Shown: positions 32,509 through 41,920, counted from the stretch's first letter. The stretch is DNA of 55,768 nt from Acidimicrobiaceae bacterium (GCA_003141095.1 PLKM01000016.1:1-55768); one strand, 5' to 3'. The notes: generated from the letters alone by a model not told the origin. Translations and numbers: made by a program.

Positions 32509-33675
32509 CTAGGCCGGTGGGCGAATGTTGCCGTTCACGTTGCGCCACCACCAGAGGGTGGTCGCCGCGAGCACCGAAGCGACCACGGCTATCAAGGTGA
32601 AGGGCAGCGCAGAGTTGACGCTGAAGAGGAAGCCCGACACGCTCGCGGCGATGGCGAGCGCGGCGGTGTTGGACGTGGCGTAGAGACCTTGGCGGCGGCT
32701 GAGCTCACGGTTCAGCGCGCCTTGACTCATGAGCGATGACACCGCCGGGACCGAAAGTGCTGCGCCCACCGATTCGAGGGAGCCCACGAAGAGCATCACG
32801 ACGTTGTTGTGGATATGGGGATACAGCGCGAGAAAGATTGCTCCGTTGAGAAGTCCGGCGAGACCGATCAGGCGTCGATTCGCATGGTCAGCGAGCCAGC
32901 CGCCCACGCGACTGAGGGCGACCCAGGGCAGCGAGAACATGGTCCAACTCAGCCTGATCTCGAGAGTGCTGGCGTGGTGCGAGTGCATGAGCAGGCTCCA
33001 GCACGCTTCGTAGACGCCAATGGTGAGTCCGCTCGCGCTCGCGGCGAAGAGCGCGCCGACGAGCTGTGAGTTCCATTGGAGCTTGGGCAATGGCGTCGGG
33101 TCGAATACCTTGTCCCCGAGATTGGTATTGAAGGTGACGACCGCCGCGCACAGACTGACGAGCCCAGTCGCGAAGAAGGCCAGACCGAGTTGACGTACTG
33201 AGGCGACGACCCCGGCTACCGGGCCAATAGCGATGCCGAAGAGTTGCGCGGCAAGAATCTGTGAGACGGCCCGACCGCGTTGCGCTTCGGAGAAGAGGGC
33301 CGCCACCGCGGACATCGACGCCACCTCGATTGCTCCCGCGGAAGCTCCCTGCACGATTCGAGTGAGCGCGAACCATGGAGCGGCGACCGGTAAGAGGTAC
33401 GTCATTGAAGCCAGACCGTAGGCAACCAGGCTGAGAACCAGCACCGGTCGGCGGCCGAACTTGTCGGCCAGATGGCCGAGGAAGAACTGCGTGACGACGC
33501 CCGCGGCGAAGAACGACGCCATGATCAGGCCGATGATGCTGGGCGTTCCTCCACGGTGCTCTAGGAAGAGTGGCAGGAGGGGTAGGCCCAGGGTTGCCCC
33601 CATCCACTGAATCGCCACAATGATTGTGAGGCGGCGAAGCGTCTGCTGCGGGGTGGAAATTGGCACGACGACCAC
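32509..33675 (-). CDS. MFS transporter
   Basis: The protein (388 aa from GTG 33675) has 12 predicted helices and the MFS loop 2-3 motif GHLADKFGRRPVLVLS, followed by ALTRIVQGASAGAIEVASMSAVAALF in the next segment. This pattern fits drug-type (DHA1-like) exporters; the substrate is unknown. An alternative start at GTG 33726 overlaps the end of the upstream CadD-like gene by 19 nt and would add a non-hydrophobic tail. It may form an operon with that gene, which lies 32 bp upstream. Confidence 0.82.
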   Translation of the reverse strand: MVVVPISTPQQTLRRLTIIVAIQWMGATLGLPLLPLFLEHRGGTPSIIGLIMASFFAAGVVTQFFLGHLADKFGRRPVLVLSLVAYGLASMTYLLPVAAPWFALTRIVQGASAGAIEVASMSAVAALFSEAQRGRAVSQILAAQLFGIAIGPVAGVVASVRQLGLAFFATGLVSLCAAVVTFNTNLGDKVFDPTPLPKLQWNSQLVGALFAASASGLTIGVYEACWSLLMHSHHASTLEIRLSWTMFSLPWVALSRVGGWLADHANRRLIGLAGLLNGAIFLALYPHIHNNVVMLFVGSLESVGAALSVPAVSSLMSQGALNRELSRRQGLYATSNTAALAIAASVSGFLFSVNSALPFTLIAVVASVLAATTLWWWRNVNGNIRPPA

Positions 33676-33707
33676 GCTAGTGGGCGCCCTCGAACTAGTC
33701 GGGGGAA

Positions 33708-34277
33708 CTAACTGAAAGTTCCGCACTCAATCAAGATGAGGACACCCAGGCCGAGATAGATCCAGGGAATAAGCGAACGGCCGTAGCGGTTGCCCCAACC
33801 AATGACGCGCGGGTGACTCGCGAGCGACTGTGCGGCGAAGATGAATACGGCCTCCCACAACGCAAATACCGCAATCGTGAGGATCTCGTGAAGCGTTCTG
33901 CTGGCGCGAAGCAGGGGTATCCACACCGCCAAGTTGTCGCCCCCGAGAGCGAGGCAGAGTGTGAAGGTGGTGAGCGCGCCGCGACGGTACTGTTCGTGAG
34001 CGGGTTTCGCCCGGTGACGCCATCCGTGGACAGCGAGGGCCCAGGGCGCCACGCAGAGAAGGCCGATCCAGCGGGTGGGAATCGCCACGAGGAGGGTGCC
34101 AACGCCCGCGGCGAGCAACACCAGTGTCGTCACGCCGAGTGCCTGCGCGGAACTGATCCGTTGGTAGCGATCGCGCTCGGTGAGGGCGAGCTGCGCCGCG
34201 AACGCGAAGAAGTTGTCGAACATCGTGCCCGTGAAGGCCAGCGTGGCGACAACCATGACCCCGACGAGCGAATGCAC
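33708..34277 (-). CDS. CadD-family (LysE superfamily) metal-resistance transporter
   Basis: The protein is about 189 aa from GTG 34277. It has two pseudo-repeated three-helix halves, each with a polar pair in its first helix: TGTMFDNFFAFAAQLAL in the first and LALGGDNLAVWIPLLRA in the second. This is the D(D/N) pattern of CadD cadmium-resistance transporters, which usually have about 205 aa. The longer frame to 34367 crosses the divergent dehydratase start and is not used. A TAAGGT box 7 nt before GTG 34277 fits the local leaderless style. Metal specificity is not known. Confidence 0.72.
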   Translation of the reverse strand: MHSLVGVMVVATLAFTGTMFDNFFAFAAQLALTERDRYQRISSAQALGVTTLVLLAAGVGTLLVAIPTRWIGLLCVAPWALAVHGWRHRAKPAHEQYRRGALTTFTLCLALGGDNLAVWIPLLRASRTLHEILTIAVFALWEAVFIFAAQSLASHPRVIGWGNRYGRSLIPWIYLGLGVLILIECGTFS

Positions 34278-34339
34278 GAAGTCGACCTTACTTGGCAGTA
34301 CGAAAACTATGAAATAGGCGACGAGTAGGATTGCCTTCG

Positions 34340-35314
34340 ATGATTCGTCACGTCTCGCCCCCAACATCCGAGCAGCTCGAAGCCGCCCGACGAGTAATTG
34401 CCGACCACTTGGTCCCGACGCCGACCGTCACGTTGTCGCTGCGCGGACGTGCGGTGCTCGCCAAATTGGAGAGCCTCCAAATAACCGGTGCGTTCAAAGT
34501 GCGCGGTGCCTTGAGCGCCGTTGACGCGGCTCGCCGCGAAGATCCCCGGGGTGCGGTGATCACGTCTTCAGCGGGAAACCACGGTTTGGGGATCGCCCAT
34601 GCGGCGACGCTCCTCGGCGTACCGGCAACCGTTGTGGTGCCCGCGAACGCGTCCGCGGCCAAGGTGAGGAAGCTACGCCAGTACGACATTGAACTGATCC
34701 AGTTCGGCTCCTCGTACGACGACGCGCAACGCCACGCCCTCGACCTCGCCGAGCGTCGAGCGATTCGCTACATCTCACCCTTCAACGACACCAACGTCAT
34801 CGCTGGTCAGGCCACCGTCTTTGACGAGATGCTCCTTCAGGCTCCTGGTCTCGAGCACATCGTGGTGTCCGTGGGCGGCGGGGGCTTGATCTCGGGCGTG
34901 CTCATGTCACGCGAGGATCATGGACGCGGCGACATCAAGGTCACCGGCGTACAACCGGTCGAGAGCGCGGCGATGTACCACGTGCTGCGCGGTGCCAACA
35001 TGGCTGAAATCGTGCATCGTCCCACCATCGCTGACGGTCTGGCCGGCGGCGGAGACGACGGGGCGGTCACGAACGAGCTGATCGCTCGACACGAAGTCCC
35101 CCTGGTACTCGTCGAAGAGATTGAGATTCGTCGCGCCGTGCGAGAGGTCGCCGAGACCAACGGATTGGTCCTCGAGGGGTCCGCCGCCGCTTCCTACGCG
35201 GCAATCACCGCGAATCTGATCGACGATTCCAATTCACGGGTTGGATTCATCGCCTGCGGGCGCAATATCTCGCACGAACTCTTCTTGGCGCTCTTGCAAG
35301 AGCCCTTGGCCTGA
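34340..35314 (+). CDS. PLP-dependent threonine/serine dehydratase
   Basis: The 324-aa fold-type II PLP enzyme has the cofactor lysine in SLQITGAFKVRGA, ITSSAGNHGLGIAHAA, and the phosphate-binding loop VVSVGGGGLISGV. It has no C-terminal ACT domain, so it matches the short catabolic (TdcB-like) or serine racemase group; deamination of threonine to 2-oxobutyrate is the usual reaction. ATG 34340 is chosen; TTG 34331 in the same frame is possible. It is divergent from the CadD-like gene. Confidence 0.88.
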   Translation: MIRHVSPPTSEQLEAARRVIADHLVPTPTVTLSLRGRAVLAKLESLQITGAFKVRGALSAVDAARREDPRGAVITSSAGNHGLGIAHAATLLGVPATVVVPANASAAKVRKLRQYDIELIQFGSSYDDAQRHALDLAERRAIRYISPFNDTNVIAGQATVFDEMLLQAPGLEHIVVSVGGGGLISGVLMSREDHGRGDIKVTGVQPVESAAMYHVLRGANMAEIVHRPTIADGLAGGGDDGAVTNELIARHEVPLVLVEEIEIRRAVREVAETNGLVLEGSAAASYAAITANLIDDSNSRVGFIACGRNISHELFLALLQEPLA

Positions 35315-35346
35315 AGTCCACCGAATCCGTCTCGCGCGCCGGACGG

Positions 35347-35352
35347 TAGGGT
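35347..35352 (+). promoter_or_regulatory. -10 box for a leaderless transcript
   Basis: TAGGGT, then 6 nt, then ATG 35359. The identical box and spacing precede the glutathione peroxidase gene at 47370. Confidence 0.5.
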
Positions 35353-35358
35353 TGCTCC

Positions 35359-36165
35359 ATGGCAGTTTCCAAGCGCACCGGGGCCGCGGTTCTCGCGGTG
35401 GTCGCGAGCGCACTCACCATCACCGGCGTGGTGCTGGCGGCGACCGACCCCAATCCGTCAGGCATTTTGAAGGACCCGCTCGCGCTCAACGGCTACGCAC
35501 CGAAGTCCGCGGACCTTGAGGTGGACGTCTCGACGGGGCAGGGCTACAGCGTCCATGCGAACGTGAAGGTCAATTTTGTGACCAATTCCGTCGAAGCGAC
35601 GCTTCAGGTCCCCTTGGTGCTCTCCAGCGTCGAAGGGGATATTCGACTGGTGAACAATCACCTCTACGCCACGACATCGAACCTGTCGTCGGTGATCGGC
35701 GCCTCGTGGCTCGCTACCAACATGTCGCTGCCTTCGCTCTACGGGTACTCACTCGAGCTGGTCAAGCCCGACATCTCCTTGATCACCGGCTTTAGCCACA
35801 AGACCGTTACGAAGAACGGCTACTTCACGACCTACGACTTCTCGCGCCACGACGTCGCGGTCACGAACCTGGACTCGGCGAAGGGAACGTTGCCGAGCGT
35901 GGGCTCGCTCGACTGGAGCATCACGACGGGCAAGCAGGGCGAGGTCACGGCGAGCAGTCTCACCATTTCGACCAAGAAGTCCGCGACCACCATCAGTGCC
36001 ACCGTGCTCTCCTACAACAAGCCCGTTACGATCAACGCTCCACCGCCGGGTGACGTGAAGCGCGAGAGCGCCAAGTTCCTGACCAAGCTGTTCGGGGCAA
36101 CACCACTCTCCACGCTGTTGGTCCCTCAGAATTTGACATCGCTGGGAAGCGCTCAACTCAACTAA
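35359..36165 (+). CDS. Exported LppX/LprG-like protein of unknown function
   Basis: The 268-aa protein has a signal peptide (basic MAVSKRTG, core AAVLAVVASALTITGVVLA, cut after AxA near residue 28). No lipobox cysteine is seen, so it is probably secreted or membrane-anchored by the uncut signal. The body alternates hydrophobic and polar residues (VNFVTNSVEATLQVPLVL, GDIRLVNNHLYATTSNLSSVIGASWLAT), as in the antiparallel sheet of LppX/LprG-like actinobacterial envelope proteins; this likeness is by pattern only. A downstream membrane protein follows after 10 bp. Confidence 0.7.
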   Translation: MAVSKRTGAAVLAVVASALTITGVVLAATDPNPSGILKDPLALNGYAPKSADLEVDVSTGQGYSVHANVKVNFVTNSVEATLQVPLVLSSVEGDIRLVNNHLYATTSNLSSVIGASWLATNMSLPSLYGYSLELVKPDISLITGFSHKTVTKNGYFTTYDFSRHDVAVTNLDSAKGTLPSVGSLDWSITTGKQGEVTASSLTISTKKSATTISATVLSYNKPVTINAPPPGDVKRESAKFLTKLFGATPLSTLLVPQNLTSLGSAQLN

Positions 36166-36175
36166 CTTGAGTGAC

Positions 36176-36811
36176 ATGACGCCGCGCCCGGAACCTCGCT
36201 GGCCCGCGTCGGTGGCGCTGCTGGTGTGCGTGGGGCTCTACATTGCCCTGCCGAATCGACTCGTGGTGGGTCCTCGCTGGCTGCTACCCGTATTGATTGC
36301 GCTGCCGCTCATACCTTTATCGGCGACCAGGCATCGCCACCCCAACGAGTCGGCATGGGTACGCAATCTGACGCTCTTCTTGATCGGCGTCATCACGGTC
36401 GCGAATGTCACGTCGATGGCGCTGCTGGTCCATCACCTACTCGTGGCCCACGTCTCTCAAGGCCGGTACCTCATCTACTCCGCGGTCTCGGTGTGGCTGA
36501 CCAACGTGATTGTTTACGGCCTCTGGCTGTGGGAGATCGATCGGGGCGGTCCCCACCTACGCGCGGGGGGCGAGACGACCTTTCCCGACATTCAATTTCC
36601 CCAGATGGAGAACCCCCAACTGGCGCCGAAGGACTGGCGGCCGCGCTTTATTGACTATCTCTACACGTCATTCGCCAACGGCACGAGCTTTGCGCCAGCC
36701 GACGCCATGCCGTTGACGCTGAAGGCGAAGACGCTCTTCGCGTCTGAATCAATTGTGTCGCTGATCACCATCGCGGTGGTCGCCGCGCGCGCCGTCAATA
36801 TCTTGAAATAG
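36176..36811 (+). CDS. Conserved actinobacterial multi-pass membrane protein
   Basis: The 211-aa protein has about five hydrophobic helices. Its central stretch WLTNVIVYGLWLWEIDRGGP and the C-terminal FIDYLYTSFANGTSFAPADAMPLTLKAKTLFASESIVSLITIAVVAARAVNIL are recognisable from a widespread actinobacterial family of unknown function. The TSFANGTSFAPAD segment lies just before the last helix, where ion channels carry their pore loop; that parallel is only suggestive. ATG 36176 is chosen; TTG 36167 is an alternative. It is likely co-transcribed with the exported protein upstream. Confidence 0.75.
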   Translation: MTPRPEPRWPASVALLVCVGLYIALPNRLVVGPRWLLPVLIALPLIPLSATRHRHPNESAWVRNLTLFLIGVITVANVTSMALLVHHLLVAHVSQGRYLIYSAVSVWLTNVIVYGLWLWEIDRGGPHLRAGGETTFPDIQFPQMENPQLAPKDWRPRFIDYLYTSFANGTSFAPADAMPLTLKAKTLFASESIVSLITIAVVAARAVNILK

Positions 36812-36818
36812 GTCGGAT

Positions 36819-38207
36819 CTATTCAAAGAGCCGATCGAGCAAGCGGATGGCCCGACTTGGCCGGCCGTGGCGGCGCTCGGTGTGGTCGGCCCACGTTGCG
36901 AGGCCGATCCCCGTATTGATACCCAGCCAACGAAACGGCTCAAACTCCCAGCGCTTGCTTCGGTGCTGGACAAACGTCAACTTCGTGTGCGCGGTCTCCT
37001 TCGAGGGTGCGGTCAAGAGGTCGGCCAGTGCGGTGGCGCAGACCCGGCTCAGCACCACGCCGTCGCCCGTGTAGCCGCCCGCGCTGGCGAGCCCACTTTC
37101 GTAGTCGACCAGCACGGAGGGGGAGAGGTCGCGGGCCATCGCGACCGGCCCGCCCCACCGGTGGGTGATTGAACCCTCGAGGGTGGGAAAGAGCTCGCGG
37201 AGCGTCGTCTCGATCACCCGAAAGACTTTCGCGTCGTGGTCGAACTTCTCCTCCACGGTGGATCCAAAGTGATAGGGCGCACCTCGACCGCCGAAGGCAA
37301 TTCGGTTGTCGCTGGTCCGTTGACCGTAGATAGTGAGGTGGCGATCATCGGCGAAGGTCGCGTAGTCGCGAAAGCCAACGTCATCCCAGAACGAATCCGA
37401 GAGTGGTTCCGTCGCGATCATCAATGAATAGAGCGGCGCAACCGTGCGGCGTTCACCCGGAAACGTCGGGGTGAACGCCTCGCTCGCTCGCACCACGTAG
37501 TCGGCCCTCACGGTGCCACCGATGCTTAGCACCTGAGGACGACCGCCGCGGTGTCCAGGAAGGATTCTGGTCACCGCGGTATCTTCAAAGATTTCGACGC
37601 CAAGCCTCTCGACAACTTCCGCCAGGCCTCGAACGAGTCGAGCGGGGTTGATCCGCGCGCAGTGCGGTGTAAACATCGCTCCGTGGGCGCCTCGCACGTA
37701 CCCGTAATCGTAGAGATCGCTCACCTCGAGCCATCTGAGGTCGCCCTCGTCCAGACCCAGCTCGCGAGAGGCACGAATCTCGTCTTGAAGCCTCGCCGCC
37801 TGCAACTCGCTACGCGCGAACGTGAGTGTGCCGCCCTGGACGAAGTGGGCGTCGATCCCGTCATCGTGCGCGGCCTCGCCGAGTTCTCGAACTGCGCGCT
37901 CTAGGACACTGCGCTGGTGGGTGAAGGCGTCAATCCCGTAGCGAGTAACGACGGTGTCGTTCTTGATGGGAAAGAGCGCCGACGCCCACCCGCCGTTTCG
38001 CCCCGACGCGCCGAAGCCGCACACTGACTTCTCGAGCACGGCAATGCGAAGATGGGGATCGCGGCGCTTGAGTTCTCGTGCGGTCCACAGCCCCGTGAAG
38101 CCCCCTCCGACAATGGCGACGTCGACGTCAATGTTCTGTCGTAGCGACGCGCGAGCCGCCACCGGCTCGTCCAGTGTTGACCACCAGAGTGAGTGTGGCG
38201 GCCTCAC
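36819..38207 (-). CDS. FAD-dependent DAO-family amine/amino-acid oxidoreductase (PuuB/OrdL-like)
   Basis: The 462-aa protein binds FAD through DVAIVGGGFTGLWTARELKRRDP, followed by the VLEKSVCGFGASGRNGGWASALFP motif typical of gamma-glutamylputrescine oxidase-type enzymes, and ends with a GGYTGDGVVLS FAD-closing segment. Homologues oxidise polyamines or N-methyl amino acids. Its start overlaps the aminotransferase stop by 4 nt, so both belong to the Lrp-led operon. The natural substrate is probably an amine or amino acid, given the class III aminotransferase and nearby aldehyde dehydrogenase. Confidence 0.85.
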   Translation of the reverse strand: MRPPHSLWWSTLDEPVAARASLRQNIDVDVAIVGGGFTGLWTARELKRRDPHLRIAVLEKSVCGFGASGRNGGWASALFPIKNDTVVTRYGIDAFTHQRSVLERAVRELGEAAHDDGIDAHFVQGGTLTFARSELQAARLQDEIRASRELGLDEGDLRWLEVSDLYDYGYVRGAHGAMFTPHCARINPARLVRGLAEVVERLGVEIFEDTAVTRILPGHRGGRPQVLSIGGTVRADYVVRASEAFTPTFPGERRTVAPLYSLMIATEPLSDSFWDDVGFRDYATFADDRHLTIYGQRTSDNRIAFGGRGAPYHFGSTVEEKFDHDAKVFRVIETTLRELFPTLEGSITHRWGGPVAMARDLSPSVLVDYESGLASAGGYTGDGVVLSRVCATALADLLTAPSKETAHTKLTFVQHRSKRWEFEPFRWLGINTGIGLATWADHTERRHGRPSRAIRLLDRLFE

Positions 38208-39628
38208 TCGTCGAGGAACTTGGTCGCCCCGCTGAATACCTCGCGCAAGATACCGACCATGAGGTCGATGTCATCGCGCGTGGAAATCAGCGGCGGAGCC
38301 AACTGTACGACGGGGTCACCCCGGTCGTCGGATCGACAGATGAGGCCCCGACGGAATATTTCTGGCGAGACGTAGCCACGAAGAAGCCGCTCGGCGTCAG
38401 CGCCAGCCCACGTTTCCTTGGTCTCCTGATCCTTCACGAGCTCAATGCCCCAGAAGTAGCCCGTTCCTCGTATGTCGCCCACGATCGGCAGCTCCTTGAG
38501 CGACAACAGGCTCTCTTGGAAGTAGTCCTGATTGTTGAGCACGTTCTCCAGAACGTGCTCGTCTTCGATGATCTTGACGCTCGCGAGCGCGACCGCGCAC
38601 GAGACCGGGTGACCGGACCAGGTGAAGCCGTGAATGAACGAACTATCACCGTGCTGGAAGGGCTCGGCGATCCGGTCGGACACGATCATTGCGCCGAGTG
38701 GCGCGTAACCAGCGGTGATTCCCTTGGCGCAGCAGATGATGTCGGGGACGTAGTCGTACTTCTGTCCACCGAACCACGTGCCGAGTCTGCCAAAGGCGCA
38801 GATCACCTCGTCCGAGACGAGAAGGACGCCGTAGCGGTCACAGATGGCGCGTACCTCTTGCCAGTAGCCCGGGGAAGGAGTGAAGCACCCTCCCGCGTTC
38901 TGCACCGGCTCGAGGAAGACGGCGGCGATGGTCTCGGGTCCCTCGCGCAGAATTGCTTCTTCAATATGGTGCGCTGACCATAGGCCGAAGGCCTCAAAAT
39001 CGTCGGCGTACTTCTCTGCTCGGTAAAAGTTCGCCGCGGGCACCTTCACGGCGCCGGGAACGAGCGGTTCGAAGGGCTGACGGTATCCGTCGAGCGACGT
39101 GATCGTCAGCGCACCGAGCGTGGTGCCGTGGTACGCGACGTCGCGGCTGATCACCTTGTAGCGATCGGTGTCGCCGCGCATCTTGTGGTACTGACGGGCC
39201 AGCTTCCACGCGCTCTCAATCGCCTCGGCTCCACCGGTGGTGAAGAAGACGCGATTGAGATCGCCCGGAGCCAAGCTCGCAATTTTCTCCGCGAGTTCAA
39301 TGGCCTTGGGGTGGGCGTAGGTCCACAGTGGGAAGAACGCCATCGTGTTCATCTGCTCCGCGGCGGCTTCGGCGATTTCGGTGCGGCCGTGACCGAGCAT
39401 GTTCGTGAAGAGCCCCGACAACCCGTCGAAGTACTCCTGGCCGTTCGCGTCGTAGACGCGCGTGCCCTTGCCCCGCACCATGATTGGAATTTCGTTGTGC
39501 TCGTCGTATGCCCCCATGCGCGACATCTGGAGCCACAGGTGGCGCCGAGCCCGTTCGGAATAGCTATGACTGGCGGTTGCCTCATCACCGACGGTGACTC
39601 CGTCTGTATAGATTTCGTGAAGCGTCAT
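38204..39628 (-). CDS. Class III (omega-amino acid / polyamine type) aminotransferase
   Basis: The 474-aa PLP enzyme has the class III layout: GKGTRVYDANGQEYFDGLSGLFTNMLGHG, FFTTGGAEAIESAWKLARQYH, FLEPVQNAGGC, LLVSDEVICAFGRLGTWFG, and the PLP lysine in CCAKGITAGYAPLGA. Relatives act on putrescine, GABA, beta-alanine and similar omega-amines with pyruvate or 2-oxoglutarate. ATG 39628 is chosen because it overlaps the Lrp stop (ATGA) and has GGGGGA upstream. It is the middle gene of the Lrp-aminotransferase-oxidase operon. Confidence 0.88.
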   Translation of the reverse strand: MTLHEIYTDGVTVGDEATASHSYSERARRHLWLQMSRMGAYDEHNEIPIMVRGKGTRVYDANGQEYFDGLSGLFTNMLGHGRTEIAEAAAEQMNTMAFFPLWTYAHPKAIELAEKIASLAPGDLNRVFFTTGGAEAIESAWKLARQYHKMRGDTDRYKVISRDVAYHGTTLGALTITSLDGYRQPFEPLVPGAVKVPAANFYRAEKYADDFEAFGLWSAHHIEEAILREGPETIAAVFLEPVQNAGGCFTPSPGYWQEVRAICDRYGVLLVSDEVICAFGRLGTWFGGQKYDYVPDIICCAKGITAGYAPLGAMIVSDRIAEPFQHGDSSFIHGFTWSGHPVSCAVALASVKIIEDEHVLENVLNNQDYFQESLLSLKELPIVGDIRGTGYFWGIELVKDQETKETWAGADAERLLRGYVSPEIFRRGLICRSDDRGDPVVQLAPPLISTRDDIDLMVGILREVFSGATKFLDE

Positions 39629-40146
39629 TTTGTCCCCCATGCGTATGTCTGTTTTGATAGTTTCAAATACAGAAATGTTTCAACTTCGGTCACCCCGGGA
39701 ATACTCCGAATCGAGTCATTCAAGAGGTGAACTAATGCGTTATCGTCCACTGCAATTACCTCAGCGATGATGTCAAAACTCCCCGCGGTCATAACCACGT
39801 AGTTGGCCTCGTCGATTGCCGCGATCTTGTCGGCTACCAAGCGAACGTCCCCGTGCACTCGGATGCCGATCAGTGCTTCGCGGCCGTAGCCCAACTGCAG
39901 CGGATCGGTGATTGCCACAATCTGCATCACCCCCGAGTCCCGGAGACGTTGTACCCGACGACGAACGCCAGCTTCTGAGAGTCCAACCTCATCGGCTATC
40001 GCGCCGTACGGACGCCGACCATCATGTTGCAAGAACCCGATGATCTGACGATCAATCGCGTCAAGAACGTTCGACGCCGAGCCGAGTTCCGCGTTCGAAC
40101 GCACTGCGTTCTTTGAACTCTGTCGGCGTGGTTTAGTTCCTGTCAT
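39625..40146 (-). CDS. Lrp/AsnC-family transcriptional regulator
   Basis: The 173-aa protein has an N-terminal helix-turn-helix (LDAIDRQIIGFLQHDGRRPYGAIADEVGLSEAGVRRRVQRLRDSGVMQIVAI) and a C-terminal ligand-binding RAM domain (GSFDIIAEVIAVDDNALVHLLNDSIRSIPGVTEVETFLYLKL). A basic 25-residue tail precedes the HTH. GGGGAG lies before the ATG, and a TATAGT box (40197-40202, minus strand) could be its -10. As first gene of its operon and divergent from the aldehyde dehydrogenase gene, it probably regulates both sides in response to an amino acid or amine. Confidence 0.88.
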   Translation of the reverse strand: MTGTKPRRQSSKNAVRSNAELGSASNVLDAIDRQIIGFLQHDGRRPYGAIADEVGLSEAGVRRRVQRLRDSGVMQIVAITDPLQLGYGREALIGIRVHGDVRLVADKIAAIDEANYVVMTAGSFDIIAEVIAVDDNALVHLLNDSIRSIPGVTEVETFLYLKLSKQTYAWGTK

Positions 40147-40341
40147 TGGTCGCTCCCCGCTCGGATGCCAAAGGCTCCGAGACTGCGGATAGAGACACTA
40201 TAGGGTGAAATCACGACGATATGAGGCGTCAATTGTTAATTCTGTGCGTTTTTTCTTATTTTTGAGGTACTGGAGCCGTGAAAACTCTCGCAGAGTGGCT
40301 GAGAGCGCGAGCGCATAGTCGCCGTGGCGTGGAGGAAGAGT
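40147..40341. promoter_or_regulatory. Divergent control region between Lrp regulator and aldehyde dehydrogenase
   Basis: This 195-bp gap holds TATAGT (40197-40202) on the minus strand as a likely -10 for the Lrp gene, an A+T-rich segment around 40230-40265 (TTGTTAATTC and TTTTTTCTTATTTTTGA) suited to Lrp wrapping, and CATAGT (40314-40319) as a candidate -10 for the aldehyde dehydrogenase gene. No coding signal is visible. Confidence 0.4.
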
Positions 40342-41767
40342 TTGCGTCGTTTGTGCAATTTCATCAACGGTGAATCGGTGGCGCCGAAGAGCGCGAAGTA
40401 CGTCGAGCTCATCAATCCCGGCATCGGCCAACCAATGGCTGAGATGCCCGTGTCCAATGACGTCGACATTGACGACGCGGCCCAGGCCGCCTTGAAAGCA
40501 TTTCAGTCGTGGAAGAGGACCACTCCCTCGCAGCGCAGTTCAGCGCTTCTCAAGATCGCCGACGTTCTCGAAGCCCACGCCGAAGAGCTCGTTGCGGTCG
40601 AGGCCGAAAACTGCGGCAAGATTATTTCGGTGACGATGAGCGAAGAGATTCCACCGATGCTCGATCAGATTCGGTTCTTTGCCGGAACGGCTCGGTTGCT
40701 CGAGGCCCGCGGCGCCACTGAGTACATGGAAGGCATGACGAGCTACGTCCGACGCGAGCCTGTTGGCGTGTGCGGCGCGGTCACTCCGTGGAACTATCCC
40801 ATGATGATGGCCGTGTGGAAGTGGGCGCCGGCAATTGCGGCTGGCAACACGATGGTGCTGAAGCCGGGCGATTCGACGCCCGCCTCGACTCTTCTGATGG
40901 CTCAGCTGATGGCCGAGGTTCTCCCCGCTGGCGTCTTTAACGTTGTCTGCGGCGACCGCGAGGCCGGCGCGCGCGCTGGTCGAGCACCCGATACTTGCGA
41001 TTGTCTCGGTGACGGGCTCGATTCGTGCCGGCATGGAAGTCGCTTCCTCCGCGTCAAAGACTCTCAAGCGTGTGCATCTTGAACTCGGTGGCAAGGCACC
41101 GGTGGTTGTTTTTGATGACGTGGACATTGCCGCCGCCGAAGGAATCAGCATCGCCGGCTTCTTCAACGCGGGTCAGGACTGTACCGCTGCGACTCGAGTG
41201 CTCGTAGGCCCCAAGGTCTATGGCGACTTCGTTGACGCCCTCTCCGAACAGGCGAGGAACACCGTCATTGGTTTGCCGGATAACGATGACGCCCTCTTCG
41301 GGCCAGTGAACAACATCAATCAGTTCGAGCGGGTGACGGGAATCCTTGGTCGCAAGCCCGACCACGCCACGTTCGCCGCTGGTGGCGAACGGGTTGGCGA
41401 CACTGGCTACTTCATTTCCCCGACCGTGGTCGCCGATCTTCGCCAGGGCGACGAAATGGTCCAGAGTGAGATCTTCGGACCGGTAATCACGGTGCAGAAG
41501 TTCAGTGACGAAGCCGAGGCTCTCGAATGGGCTAACGGCGTTGAGTACGGTTTGGCGTCATCGGTCTGGACGAGTGATCACGGCCGGGCGATGCGATTCA
41601 CCCGCGATCTCGACTTCGGTTGTGTGTGGGTGAACACGCACATTCCAATCGTGGCTGAAATGCCCCACGGAGGCTTCAAGCGCTCGGGCTACGGGAAGGA
41701 CCTTTCGGTGTACGGCTTCGAGGACTATACCCGTATCAAGCACGTGATGCACAACATAGAAGCTTGA
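40342..41767 (+). pseudogene. Aldehyde dehydrogenase (aminobutyraldehyde type) with a +1 frameshift
   Basis: TTG 40342 follows GGAGG at 40331. The N-terminal half carries FINGESVAP, AVTPWNYPMMMAVWKWAPAIAAGNTMVLKPGDSTP (catalytic Asn) and FNVVCGDREAG, after which the frame is lost. The remainder is in the +1 frame from about 40970, with ALVEHPIL, the catalytic glutamate in LELGGKAPVVVFDD, and the nucleophile cysteine in GFFNAGQDCTAATR. A single extra G in the GC-repeat at about 40966-40976 explains the break. Otherwise all catalytic residues are intact, so it may be a very recent mutation or a read error. Together the parts resemble gamma-aminobutyraldehyde / betaine-aldehyde dehydrogenases of about 475 aa. 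Confidence 0.82.
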
Positions 41768-41777
41768 AGATTCAACG

Positions 41778-41813
41778 GAGAACGTGCGGGAGGACAGTCT
41801 TCCGCACGTTCTC
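41778..41813. terminator. Terminator-like hairpin
   Basis: GAGAACGTGCGG pairs exactly with CCGCACGTTCTC around a 12-nt loop, 11 bp after the aldehyde dehydrogenase stop. There is no T run. The 107 bp between it and the convergent USP gene show no supported gene. Confidence 0.7.
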
Positions 41814-41920
41814 GTGAGATATCTCGTGACATCATGCGGGCAGCGGGTCCGTGGGCTGCGCGCAACCTGCGTCGTCGCCTCCTAGAAAAGCTGACCCCGG
41901 GCTCGTATCGCCAAGCCGGC

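Noticed and set aside
34331-34367. CadD-like gene start at 34367
   Set aside because: This start would cross the divergent dehydratase start region, and the added residues (MLGARRDESSKAILL) are not part of the family helix pattern. GTG 34277 fits better.
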